Source: Bryobacterales bacterium (lineage in GTDB: Bacteria > Acidobacteriota > Terriglobia > Bryobacterales > Bryobacteraceae). From it: DNA of 18,065 nucleotides. A program made the position numbers and the translations under genes. The stretch lies in assembly GCA_003132865.1 (NCBI GenBank), contig PKYZ01000542.1:1-18065 (forward strand), read 5' to 3'. The notes below the pieces were generated by a model. That model was not told where the DNA came from and did not search any database. It saw only the letters and a program-made list of their open reading frames with translations. Positions 1-5,947 of the stretch are shown piece after piece. The first letter of the stretch is position 1; the number at the start of each line of letters is the position of its first letter.

Positions 1-310
1 TGCCTTATTTTAACGCCTATTGTGGGACCCGGAGGGTACCCCGGTTGGTGGTTGTGTGGCCATGGCAGGGAGCGGATGTACTCATGATCGCGGGCCACTG
101 TGGGATATTCACCGGCCATCGGCCGTAGGTCCGGAGCGGCGTTACCAATGGCCTGTACCCCGGTTTTTTCATCCACCGGGACCGCGATCGCACCGGCAAC
201 ACCTCTTGCATTTTGGGCAGGAAGCGTGGATCGCGGCGTTCCAGGTAGCACTGGACTGGACGCAGGGGTTGCGCATTGAGGAGGCGCTGTACCGTAGCTT
301 CAGCCGCCCT
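1..310 (-). pseudogene. IS630-family transposase relic
   Basis: Read on the minus strand, two pieces of an IS630-type (Tc1/mariner-related DDE) transposase appear in different frames. The piece from about 300 down to 197 gives ATVQRLLNAQPL followed by CYLERRDPRFLPKMQEVL, the helix-turn-helix to catalytic-domain linker of this family. The piece from 176 down to 72 gives VDEKTGVQAIGNAAPDL, then EYPTVARDHEYIR. This is the segment carrying the first catalytic aspartate (in VDEKTG), typical of IS630 proteins. The frames differ by two, and bases are missing between EVL and VDEKTG. After RDHEYIR the frame is lost again. The remaining C-terminal part would lie off the left edge of the window. The element cannot make an active enzyme. 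No terminal inverted repeat or target duplication was found. The family call rests on motif memory, not a search. Confidence 0.72.
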
Positions 311-352
311 AGCCGGGGCAGGATGGCCGGCTTCGACCGTGTGTCTGCGCAC

Positions 353-418
353 ATGCCGGTGATCGTCATCGTCACCGCTTACGACAAGTACGCGCTGGAG
401 ACCTTCGAGGCCGGCGCG
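353..418 (+). pseudogene. Response-regulator receiver-domain fragment
   Basis: This frame encodes MPV then IVIVTAYDKYALETFEAGA. That is the beta4-alpha4 stretch of a CheY-like receiver domain of the type found in LytTR (LytR/AlgR) regulators, where the family reads VTAYDxYALxAFEAxAxDYLLKP. Only 22 residues survive. The phosphoacceptor half is missing upstream, where the IS630 relic begins. The match stops where DYLLKP should follow. No start codon context, ribosome binding site or DNA-binding domain is present. It is probably a leftover of a regulator destroyed by transposition and deletion. The fragment is short, so a chance resemblance cannot be fully excluded. Confidence 0.5.
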
Positions 419-630
419 CCACGCCCAAACTTCTGGGCCTCAAGCTGACTGTGGATCGCACTGGCCCCCGAATCGAAGAGCAATCCTACACGCTCAAGCG
501 ACCTTGACCCCGCCTCCGTAATCCAGGGCTTTCCGACATCGCCCACGGGGAAGAGTTTGGAGCTCCAACTGCCGGCCGGCAAACACCTTTGCAGTATTTT
601 CAGTCGAATTGTAAGTGAGGGCCTGAATAC
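419..630. other. Unassigned scrap sequence between gene relics
   Basis: No intact gene is seen. A plus-strand open stretch at 424-507 reads LLGLKLTVDRTG and ends in SYTLKRP before a TGA. The start of it vaguely resembles the C-terminus of the Solibacter-type TIGR03435 family (LGLKLExxKGPV), but it is too short and too divergent to call. The rest looks non-coding. Confidence 0.3.
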
Positions 631-850
631 ATGTATCTCTGCTCAGTCTGTGGATATGACCGGCTCGAGAATCCGCCGAAGAACTTCACCATCTGCCCTT
701 CGTGTGGGACTGAGCTTCGCCAGCCACGCTGAACTGAGAGCCAAATGGCTTCGGAACGGAGCGCAATGGTGGAGTACGGTCGATCCGAAGCCGGAGCACT
801 GGGACCCGCAGCAACAGGTCGATGTCGTGATGTCCTCCCACCAGCGGTAA
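631..850 (+). pseudogene. Broken small zinc-ribbon protein gene
   Basis: An ATG at 631, eight bases after a GAGGG ribosome binding site, opens MYLCSVCGYDRLENPP, then FTICPSCGTEL, and stops at 730-732. The downstream half of the same protein continues in another frame, from 722 to 850: SHAELRAKWLRNGAQWWSTV followed by DPKPEHWDPQQQVD. Together they match a small bacterial family with two CxxC zinc knuckles and a C-terminal LRxKW...G..WWS...P..WxPxxQ motif. I know this family by pattern only and it has no assigned function. Intact members have about six to eight residues (FGYDD-like) between CGTE and SH. Here only four bases (718-721) remain, so a small deletion has shifted the frame. The upstream initiation signals are intact, which points to recent loss or a sequencing error. 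Confidence 0.7.
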
Positions 851-1419
851 GGTCCAAATGGTTTAGCGTGACGAGCACCTGTGAAACGCTCGCACGGCGG
901 ATAGTAAAGAGGGGCGCAAACCATTTCGGCGGAGCCACGGTGACGCATCTCGGTACCTCCGCGCCCCACTGAAAACAAACGCCCAACGCCAATCGATCCA
1001 CCGAATCGCCGTCACCGCCGTGCTATCGTCACATCGAGTAGGAAGGGTTCTCCGCACTCGCCAAACCGCGTTCTGCCGGACAGCCCGCAGGATCATTGAC
1101 AACAGAATTTCTCGCCCCAGGGACAGCCCCCGTCGCTGGTGCTTCCGAAGACCTCCGACAGGTCCATTTGACCCGCCGAAAACGGCGCTGGACACCATGA
1201 AAATAAACGATTTACGAGAAATTGGCTTTGTTCGGCAGAAAAATGTTGAGCCGAACCGAGTCGCACGTATTTCTTCCGCCGCCCGGATCGGCAGCAAGCA
1301 GCCCCGCCCCTGTAGCAACGGCCGAAAGTTCACGCATCGCTGCATATCAACTCAATGATTCCAAAGGCTAAATGGGTTTGTTCGTTCAAATTCGCATGTA
1401 AACCCCAAACGCGTCCCCA
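851..1419. other. Long non-coding or decayed region
   Basis: About 570 bases without a supportable gene. Open frames occur on both strands (for example plus 1020-1358 and minus 863-1345), but none has a recognisable motif or ribosome binding site. An ATG at 1198 begins a short AT-richer frame (MKINDLREIGFVRQKN) that I do not recognise. A perfect 9-base inverted repeat (AAATGGTTT at 856-864, AAACCATTT at 918-926) lies just after the broken zinc-ribbon gene. Together with the relics to the left, this fits a decayed stretch rather than a regulatory region. Confidence 0.5.
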
Positions 1420-2598
1420 GTGCACAATTCCGCACAAGGACGCCCAACCAGCCACCAGCCGCCAACCACCAGCCACGGCGCGCAAGCGCCCAGCTATGAT
1501 AGGCACTTGGGGCCGCCACCGATCGAGCACTCCCAACCAACCGATCCCAATCGCCGCGCGCTGTCCCGGTTAGCCCGCGTCTGGGCGGGGCGCCGCAAAG
1601 TGCCTCACTGGGTGCCGCAATTCCTGGGCTACGTGCTTTCCCTCGGCTGTCTGGTCTGGGTGCTCCACAATTATAAGATCCGCGATTTGATCCCTCAGCT
1701 CCGCCAGCTCGAGTGGAAATGGGTGGCACTCGGAGTGGCTCTGGATCTCTCCGTTTACGTCTGCCAGGCCTGGCGCTGGGTCCTTCTCTACCGTCCCGTG
1801 GACCGCCTGCCGTTCTGGAGCACGGTGCAGGCCATCTACATCGGGCTGTTTGCCAACGAGGTCTTGCCATTGCGTGTCGGCGAGCTGATCCGCTGCTACC
1901 TGGTAGCCCACTGGAACGATCAACTGCTTTCCGTGGTCTTCGCCTCGGCCGCCATCGAGCGGCTCATCGACGGCTTCTGGATGATTCTGTCGTTCGTCGT
2001 CGTGGCGCAGCACCTCAAGGGCATCCCCGGTTGGTTGGCCGACACCGCGCGCGTAATGGAAGTGCTGGTCGTAGTTGGGACCGCGTTGCTGGCCTACATG
2101 ATGATCCACAAGACGCATGCGCACGCCATGGTGAAGGAGAGCCGCTGGGCTGCTGTATTGCGCCACGTCGGGGAAGGTCTGCACACCATGGGCAACTGGC
2201 GGACGCTCGCGCAAGTGATGCCGGTAAGCTTCCTATATTTTTTTTTGCAGGTGTTTTCCTACTGGGCGCTGATGAAGTCCTACCAGTTGGACCTTTCCCT
2301 CTGGGATGCCGCCGCGGTGCTGTCGATCGTGCGCGTGGCCACGGCGATCCCCAACGCGCCTGCCAATATCGGCCTGATCCAAGCGGCGTGCGTGATCGCT
2401 TTGCACGATGTGTCCGGATTGGAACGCAACGATGCGACGACTTTCTCTTTCGTCCTGTTCCTGGCCTTGACGCTGCCGTTGCTTGCCGGCGGAGCTATCG
2501 CCACGGCGCTCACCGGATTGAACATCGGCGAGATCCACCATCACGCGCGCCAGCGCATGCACGCTACCGAAACCAAGCCGCCCGAGGACCTTGTCTGA
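1420..2598 (+). CDS. Flippase-like integral membrane protein (LPG synthase TM-domain family)
   Basis: This is a polytopic inner-membrane protein of the UPF0104/lysylphosphatidylglycerol-synthase transmembrane family. Members are thought to move or modify lipids or lipid-linked sugars, but this one has no known substrate. Hydrophobic segments run from VPQFLGYVLSLGCLVWVL to the end. The typical family stretches are present: GLFANEVLPLRVGELIRCYL, then AIERLIDGFWMI, and late in the protein IPNAPANIGLIQAA. The C-terminus is cytosolic-looking and His/Arg-rich. The longest frame opens at ATG 1420, but its first 60 residues are low-complexity and run through a CCA/CAGCC-rich stretch, so the true start is probably later. 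TTG 1507 lies six bases after a TATGAT hexamer. GTG 1600 gives the usual family N-terminus and length of about 332 residues. A run of nine T at 2238-2246 lies inside the gene. Confidence 0.82.
   Translation: MHNSAQGRPTSHQPPTTSHGAQAPSYDRHLGPPPIEHSQPTDPNRRALSRLARVWAGRRKVPHWVPQFLGYVLSLGCLVWVLHNYKIRDLIPQLRQLEWKWVALGVALDLSVYVCQAWRWVLLYRPVDRLPFWSTVQAIYIGLFANEVLPLRVGELIRCYLVAHWNDQLLSVVFASAAIERLIDGFWMILSFVVVAQHLKGIPGWLADTARVMEVLVVVGTALLAYMMIHKTHAHAMVKESRWAAVLRHVGEGLHTMGNWRTLAQVMPVSFLYFFLQVFSYWALMKSYQLDLSLWDAAAVLSIVRVATAIPNAPANIGLIQAACVIALHDVSGLERNDATTFSFVLFLALTLPLLAGGAIATALTGLNIGEIHHHARQRMHATETKPPEDLV
1495..1500 (+). promoter_or_regulatory. Possible -10 element TATGAT before flippase gene
   Basis: TATGAT matches five of six bases of the -10 consensus. 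It lies six bases before an in-frame TTG (1507). If active, it would produce a leaderless or near-leaderless transcript from TTG, or a short leader for GTG 1600. No convincing -35 was found. Confidence 0.25.
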
Positions 2599-2600
2599 AT

Positions 2601-2630
2601 CTTATCCGCGTTCATCCGCGTTCATCGGCG
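2601..2630 (+). repeat. Three tandem 10-base units in intergenic gap
   Basis: Three near-identical 10-mers stand in tandem directly after the flippase stop: CTTATCCGCG, TTCATCCGCG and TTCATCGGCG. They are followed by GCTAATTGCC. TTCATCCGCG-like units are recalled as a recurring intergenic phrase in several phyla. Their function is unknown. Confidence 0.6.
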
Positions 2631-2656
2631 GCTAATTGCCTTCTGTCGCATTGACG

Positions 2657-2662
2657 TATAAT
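2657..2662 (+). promoter_or_regulatory. -10 element TATAAT before Gfo/Idh/MocA gene
   Basis: A perfect TATAAT lies 18 bases before the ATG at 2681. It leaves room for a short leader containing the AAGGAG ribosome binding site at 2668-2673. A weak TTGCCT at 2636-2641 could act as -35, with a short 15-base spacer. Confidence 0.45.
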
Positions 2663-2680
2663 CCGCTAAGGAGATCCATC

Positions 2681-3835
2681 ATGTCTGAATCCACCCCCGG
2701 CCTCTCCCGGAGGCAGCTCATCGAAAAGACCGGCGCCGCGTTAGCCGCCGGCTTCACCATCGTTCGCCCGGAATCCGTCCGGGGCTCGCAGGCAAATTCC
2801 AAAATCGCCGTCGGCCTCATCGGCGTGGGCGGACGCGGCCAGTACGATGCCACCATCTTCAACGCCGACCCCCGCGCGCGCGTCACCGCGCTGTGCGATC
2901 TGTTCGACGACCGCATCGAAATCGGCACGCAGAAAATCAAGATCGAAAAGCCCACCATCTACAAGGATTACGAAAAGCTGCTGGCGGCCAACGATCTCGA
3001 CGCCGTCATCATCGCCACCCCGCCTTTCGAGCACCCGCGCATGCTGGCTGCCGCCATCGAAGCGCGCAAGCACGTTTACTGCGAAAAGCCCATGGGCGTG
3101 GATCTGGAAGGTGTGAAAAAGATCATCGCCGCCAGCCGCAAAGCCGATCCCAAGAAGAACGTCTCCGTCGGATTCCAGCAGCGCTACGGCCCGGTTTACC
3201 TGGAAGCCTACAAGCGCATCCGCGAGGGCCAGATCGGCGAACTGGTCAATGCCCGCGCCTTCTGGATCGGTGGCGATCCGTTCAAGCGCACGCCGTACGA
3301 CGACCCCAAGATCGAGCATTTGCGCAATTGGTTCTGCTACCGCGATTACTCAGGCGACTTCATCGTGGAGCAGGATTGCCACAATTTCGATGTGCTGCAC
3401 TGGTTCCTGGACGCGCGGCCGATTCGCGCCGTCGGCATGGCCGGCACCAAGGTGCGCACGTCCATGGAGATCCTGGATCACCTCACGCTGTCGTTCGAGT
3501 TTCCCAAAGGCATCCACGTAAATTTCGAAGCCAACCAGATTAGCCCGCCGGGATTCGCGCGCGTCGGCGAGGAGTTCACCGGAACCAAGGGCGTAATCGA
3601 AACTTCGCGCAGCCGCATGGTGCATCACAAAGGCCCCAAGGAAGTTGAGACGATACCCTCCAGCCGCGACATCACCAACGATGCGATTGAGGCTTTCCTG
3701 ACGCGCATCCAGAACGGCGAGGTGGAGAACGTAGCCGAGCGCTCCGCCATCAGCACGCTGTTCGCGATCCTGGGCCGCACCGCGCTTTATCAGAAGCGCG
3801 AGGCGGTCTGGAAAGACGAGTTCGGAGATGTCTAG
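2681..3835 (+). CDS. Tat-exported Gfo/Idh/MocA family oxidoreductase
   Basis: An NAD(P)-dependent sugar or polyol dehydrogenase-like protein of 384 residues. The N-terminus has a twin-arginine signal (LSRRQLIEKTGAALAAG, residues 8-24), so export folded with its cofactor is likely. The Rossmann motif GLIGVGGRG is at residues 45-53. The family lysine sits in CEKPMG (134-139), and the catalytic-site region is EQDCHNFDVLHW (230-241), with His234 and Asp237. The substrate cannot be told; many homologues act on carbohydrates in soil bacteria. ATG 2681 was chosen over an upstream ATG at 2636 because of AAGGAG seven bases before it and because the Tat signal then starts correctly. The stop overlaps the deacetylase start by eight bases, so the two are translated together and may process the same sugar. 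Confidence 0.9.
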   Translation: MSESTPGLSRRQLIEKTGAALAAGFTIVRPESVRGSQANSKIAVGLIGVGGRGQYDATIFNADPRARVTALCDLFDDRIEIGTQKIKIEKPTIYKDYEKLLAANDLDAVIIATPPFEHPRMLAAAIEARKHVYCEKPMGVDLEGVKKIIAASRKADPKKNVSVGFQQRYGPVYLEAYKRIREGQIGELVNARAFWIGGDPFKRTPYDDPKIEHLRNWFCYRDYSGDFIVEQDCHNFDVLHWFLDARPIRAVGMAGTKVRTSMEILDHLTLSFEFPKGIHVNFEANQISPPGFARVGEEFTGTKGVIETSRSRMVHHKGPKEVETIPSSRDITNDAIEAFLTRIQNGEVENVAERSAISTLFAILGRTALYQKREAVWKDEFGDV

Positions 3836-4703
3836 CATGCTCCGTCTCTGCCTCTTTCTACTTCTGCCGGCGGCCGCGCTGCTGGCGCAGGATGGCCCGC
3901 TGCGCGTGATCGCGTTCGGGGCGCACCCGGACGATTGCGATATCCGCGCCGCGGGCACCGCCGCCAAGTTTCGCGCGCTGGGGGCCGCGGTGAAATTCGT
4001 TTCCGTGACCAATGGCGATGCCGGCCATCAGAGCATGGGAGGCGGCGCGCTGGCCAAGCGCCGCCGCGCGGAAGCGGAAGAGTCCGGGCGGCGGCTGGGC
4101 ATCACCTACGAGGTGCTCGATAACCATGACGGCGAGTTGCTGCCTACGATCGCCGTGCGTGAGCAAATCATCCGGCGTATACGGCAGTGGAATGCGGATA
4201 TCGTGCTCGCGCCGCGGCCCAACGACTATCACCCGGATCACCGCTATACGGGCGTGCTGGTCGAGGACGCCGCGTACATGGTGGTGGTTCCCAATGTCTG
4301 TCCCGATACGCCGCCGTTGCGTAAGAATCCGGTGTTCCTGTACTACGAGGACCATTTCCAGAAGCCGTCGCCGTTCCGCCCGGATGTGGCCATCGGCATC
4401 GACGACGTTTTCGATCTGAAGGTCGCGGCGCTCGATGCGCACGTCTCGCAGGTTTACGAATGGCTGCCGTGGGTGGATGGCACCCTCGATACGGTGCCCA
4501 AAGATCCGGCGGAGCGCAAGCGCTGGCTCGCCGGGGACCGCGCGGGCGAGATCGCGCCGGCCGTGCGCCGCGCGCTGGAGAAGTGGTACGGTCCGGAGCG
4601 CGCGGCGAAGATCGCCCACGCGGAGGCCTTCGAGATTTGCGAGTACGGCCGTCAGCCCAGCGATGAAGACTTGCGGCGGCTCTTCCCCATGCTCGGCCGC
4701 TGA
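3828..4703 (+). CDS. PIG-L/LmbE family deacetylase
   Basis: A zinc-dependent N-acetylglucosamine-type deacetylase of 291 residues, similar to LmbE, MshB and BshB proteins that remove acetyl groups from amino sugars. A hydrophobic N-terminus (LRLCLFLLLPAAALLA) ending before QDG is a likely signal peptide, so the enzyme probably works outside the cytoplasm. Zinc and catalytic residues are visible: AHPDD at 32-36 (His33, Asp35, Asp36) and YHPDHR at 134-139, with His138 as the third ligand. The start overlaps the upstream oxidoreductase by eight bases; a second ATG at 3837 would also preserve the signal peptide. The coupling with an exported Gfo/Idh/MocA enzyme suggests work on an extracellular amino sugar or glycan. 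The substrate is unknown. Confidence 0.9.
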   Translation: MSSMLRLCLFLLLPAAALLAQDGPLRVIAFGAHPDDCDIRAAGTAAKFRALGAAVKFVSVTNGDAGHQSMGGGALAKRRRAEAEESGRRLGITYEVLDNHDGELLPTIAVREQIIRRIRQWNADIVLAPRPNDYHPDHRYTGVLVEDAAYMVVVPNVCPDTPPLRKNPVFLYYEDHFQKPSPFRPDVAIGIDDVFDLKVAALDAHVSQVYEWLPWVDGTLDTVPKDPAERKRWLAGDRAGEIAPAVRRALEKWYGPERAAKIAHAEAFEICEYGRQPSDEDLRRLFPMLGR

Positions 4704-4710
4704 CGTGGCG

Positions 4711-4749
4711 CACGCTCTCAGCGTGGCGCGTCCCCACTCCTGGGGACGC
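4711..4749. repeat. Two adjacent short palindromes after deacetylase gene
   Basis: Two hairpins stand side by side. CACGCT (4711-4716) pairs with AGCGTG (4720-4725) around a CTC loop. GCGTCCCC (4728-4735) pairs perfectly with GGGGACGC (4742-4749) around a six-base loop. No T-run follows closely enough for a classical terminator. They look like REP-type intergenic palindromes and could stabilise or end the upstream transcript. Confidence 0.6.
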
Positions 4750-4761
4750 AAGGTTTTGTCG

Positions 4762-4767
4762 TACAAT
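4762..4767 (+). promoter_or_regulatory. -10 element TACAAT before hemerythrin gene
   Basis: TACAAT differs from the consensus at one position and lies 12 bases before ATG 4780. The short leader would contain only AAGAG as a weak ribosome binding site. The position is just after the palindromes, consistent with an independent transcription unit. Confidence 0.4.
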
Positions 4768-4779
4768 CAAGAGATTCAC

Positions 4780-5205
4780 ATGCGAATATTTGAATGGAAC
4801 GAAACACACGCCGTGCACGTTCCCGAGGTGGACGACGAACATCGACAGCTCTTTCGCTTGTGCGACGATTTGCAGCGCGCCATGATGGCGGGCGCCGCTT
4901 CGAGCGAGGTGCAGTCGATCGTGGACGACCTGGTCATCCACACGGCGAAACACTTCTCGCACGAGGAGCGCGAGATGCGCGCGGCCGGGTACTCTCTCTA
5001 TGCGTGGCACCACCGCCAGCACCATACGGCCCGCTTCAGTATCCGAGTGCTGGAGCGGCGCATCCGGCGCGGCGATCGCGATGCAGCGATCGAGCTGCTG
5101 GACTTTCTTTACGGCTGGCTGAACGATCATATCCGGTTGGCCGACCGCATGTTGGGCGCATACCTGCGGAACCACCAGCGCGAATTGTCGGCGCGGGCAT
5201 CGTAG
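4780..5205 (+). CDS. Bacteriohemerythrin
   Basis: A single-domain hemerythrin of 141 residues with a non-heme di-iron site that binds O2 reversibly; it may also serve oxygen storage, sensing or NO protection. The opening FEWNETHAV, then EVDDEHRQLF, is typical of bacterial members. Expected iron ligands are visible: His21 (DEH), His54 or His58 with Glu62 (HFSHEE), His77 and His81 (HHRQH), and His117 with Asp122 (HIRLAD). The full ligand set appears present and the length is normal. No signal peptide or fused domain is seen, so it is cytosolic and free-standing. It has its own -10-like element, and the next gene is separated from it by a repeat. Confidence 0.93.
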   Translation: MRIFEWNETHAVHVPEVDDEHRQLFRLCDDLQRAMMAGAASSEVQSIVDDLVIHTAKHFSHEEREMRAAGYSLYAWHHRQHHTARFSIRVLERRIRRGDRDAAIELLDFLYGWLNDHIRLADRMLGAYLRNHQRELSARAS

Positions 5206-5220
5206 CGGCAACCATGCCCG

Positions 5221-5266
5221 GTTACTGAGCCGCGCACGTTACTGAGCCGCGCACGTTAGTAAGCGG
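5221..5266 (+). repeat. 17-base tandem repeat, two full copies plus a partial
   Basis: GTTACTGAGCCGCGCAC occurs twice head to tail (5221-5237, 5238-5254) without a mismatch. It is followed by a degenerate third start, GTTAGTAAGCGG (5255-5266). It fills the gap between the hemerythrin gene and the next promoter. There are too few units and no spacers for a CRISPR. The function is unknown. Confidence 0.85.
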
Positions 5267-5274
5267 TCCACTGC

Positions 5275-5280
5275 TAGACT
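5275..5280 (+). promoter_or_regulatory. -10-like TAGACT seven bases before ATG 5288
   Basis: TAGACT fits the TANNNT pattern. It ends seven bases before the start codon, which would place transcription start at or next to the ATG. No Shine-Dalgarno sequence fits in the GGGAACG spacer at normal distance. Confidence 0.3.
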
Positions 5281-5287
5281 GGGAACG

Positions 5288-5944
5288 ATGGAGACATACA
5301 CACCCACCGGCCGTACTCAAGTCAAGCGTCTACCGAAGCGGGCCGTCTACGACCACGCGCAAGTCCACGCGATCCTCGACGAAGGTTTTATCTGCCACGT
5401 GGGGTTTGTGGTGGACGGCCAGCCCTACGTGATTCCGACCGGCTATGCGCGCACCGGCGACCGGCTCTATATTCACGGATCAGCCGCCAGCCGCATGTTG
5501 CGCGAGCTCGGCCAGGGCGCGCCGCTTTGCGTCACCGTGACGCTGGTGGATGGCTTCGTGCTGGCGCGATCCGCGTTCCATCATTCGATGAATTATCGCT
5601 CGGTCGTGGTGCTGGGCCAGGCCCGCGTGGTAACCGATCCGGAAGAGAAGATGGCGGCGCTCAGTCACTTCACGAACCACATCGTGCCGGGCCGCTGGGA
5701 GGAAGTCCGGCAGCCCACCGAGCAGGAACTGAAGAGCACCACCGTGCTGGCGCTCGCGCTCGACGAGGTCTCCGCGAAAGTGCGCACGGGTCCGCCCATC
5801 GACGCCGAAGAAGACTACGCGCTGCCGGTGTGGGCGGGAGTGGTTCCGCTCCGGATCGAGGCCGGCGATCCGGCGCCGGATACGCGCCTGCCTGAAGGCG
5901 TTCCCCCCATCGATCGCCGCCGATTCGCTTCGCGCCATACTTAA
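5288..5944 (+). CDS. Pyridoxamine 5'-phosphate oxidase-like flavoprotein
   Basis: A 218-residue split-barrel FMN-binding protein of the Pyridox_ox_2 type, the group that includes NimA-like nitroimidazole reductases. The features are LDEGFICHVGFVVDGQPYVI early in the barrel, then LYIHGSAASRML, where the phosphate of FMN is normally held. FHHSMNYRSVVVLG follows near residues 97-110, and the strand after it starts GQARVV. These proteins typically reduce or bind flavin-linked substrates; the physiological substrate here is unknown. It is soluble, with no signal peptide. The next gene begins three bases after the stop, but a -10-like hexamer in the last codons suggests that gene may also have its own promoter. 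Confidence 0.87.
   Translation: METYTPTGRTQVKRLPKRAVYDHAQVHAILDEGFICHVGFVVDGQPYVIPTGYARTGDRLYIHGSAASRMLRELGQGAPLCVTVTLVDGFVLARSAFHHSMNYRSVVVLGQARVVTDPEEKMAALSHFTNHIVPGRWEEVRQPTEQELKSTTVLALALDEVSAKVRTGPPIDAEEDYALPVWAGVVPLRIEAGDPAPDTRLPEGVPPIDRRRFASRHT
5936..5941 (+). promoter_or_regulatory. -10-like CATACT six bases before ATG 5948
   Basis: CATACT overlaps the last codons of the upstream flavoprotein gene. It ends six bases before the next ATG, and no ribosome binding site lies between them. It could give a leaderless transcript. Read-through from upstream is equally possible. Confidence 0.25.
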
Positions 5945-5947
5945 GAT

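Noticed and set aside
424..507. Possible TIGR03435-family C-terminal remnant (LLGLKLTVDRTG)
   Set aside because: There are only a few matching residues, and the end of the stretch does not follow the family. It is noted in the unassigned region only.
854..929. Inverted repeat AAATGGTTT/AAACCATTT as insertion-sequence ends
   Set aside because: The arms are only nine bases and 53 bases apart, with no transposase between them and no target duplication.
1020..1358. 112-residue plus-strand open frame in the decayed region
   Set aside because: It has no recognisable family, no ribosome binding site and overlaps an equally long minus frame. It was left as unassigned sequence.
4168..5211. 347-residue minus-strand open frame opposite the deacetylase and hemerythrin genes
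   Set aside because: It covers two genes with clear catalytic and iron-binding motifs on the other strand. Its own protein is Arg/Pro/Ala-rich without motifs, as expected of an antisense frame in high-GC DNA.
5221..5254. CRISPR-like direct repeats
   Set aside because: The copies are contiguous with no spacers, only two are complete, and no cas gene is nearby.
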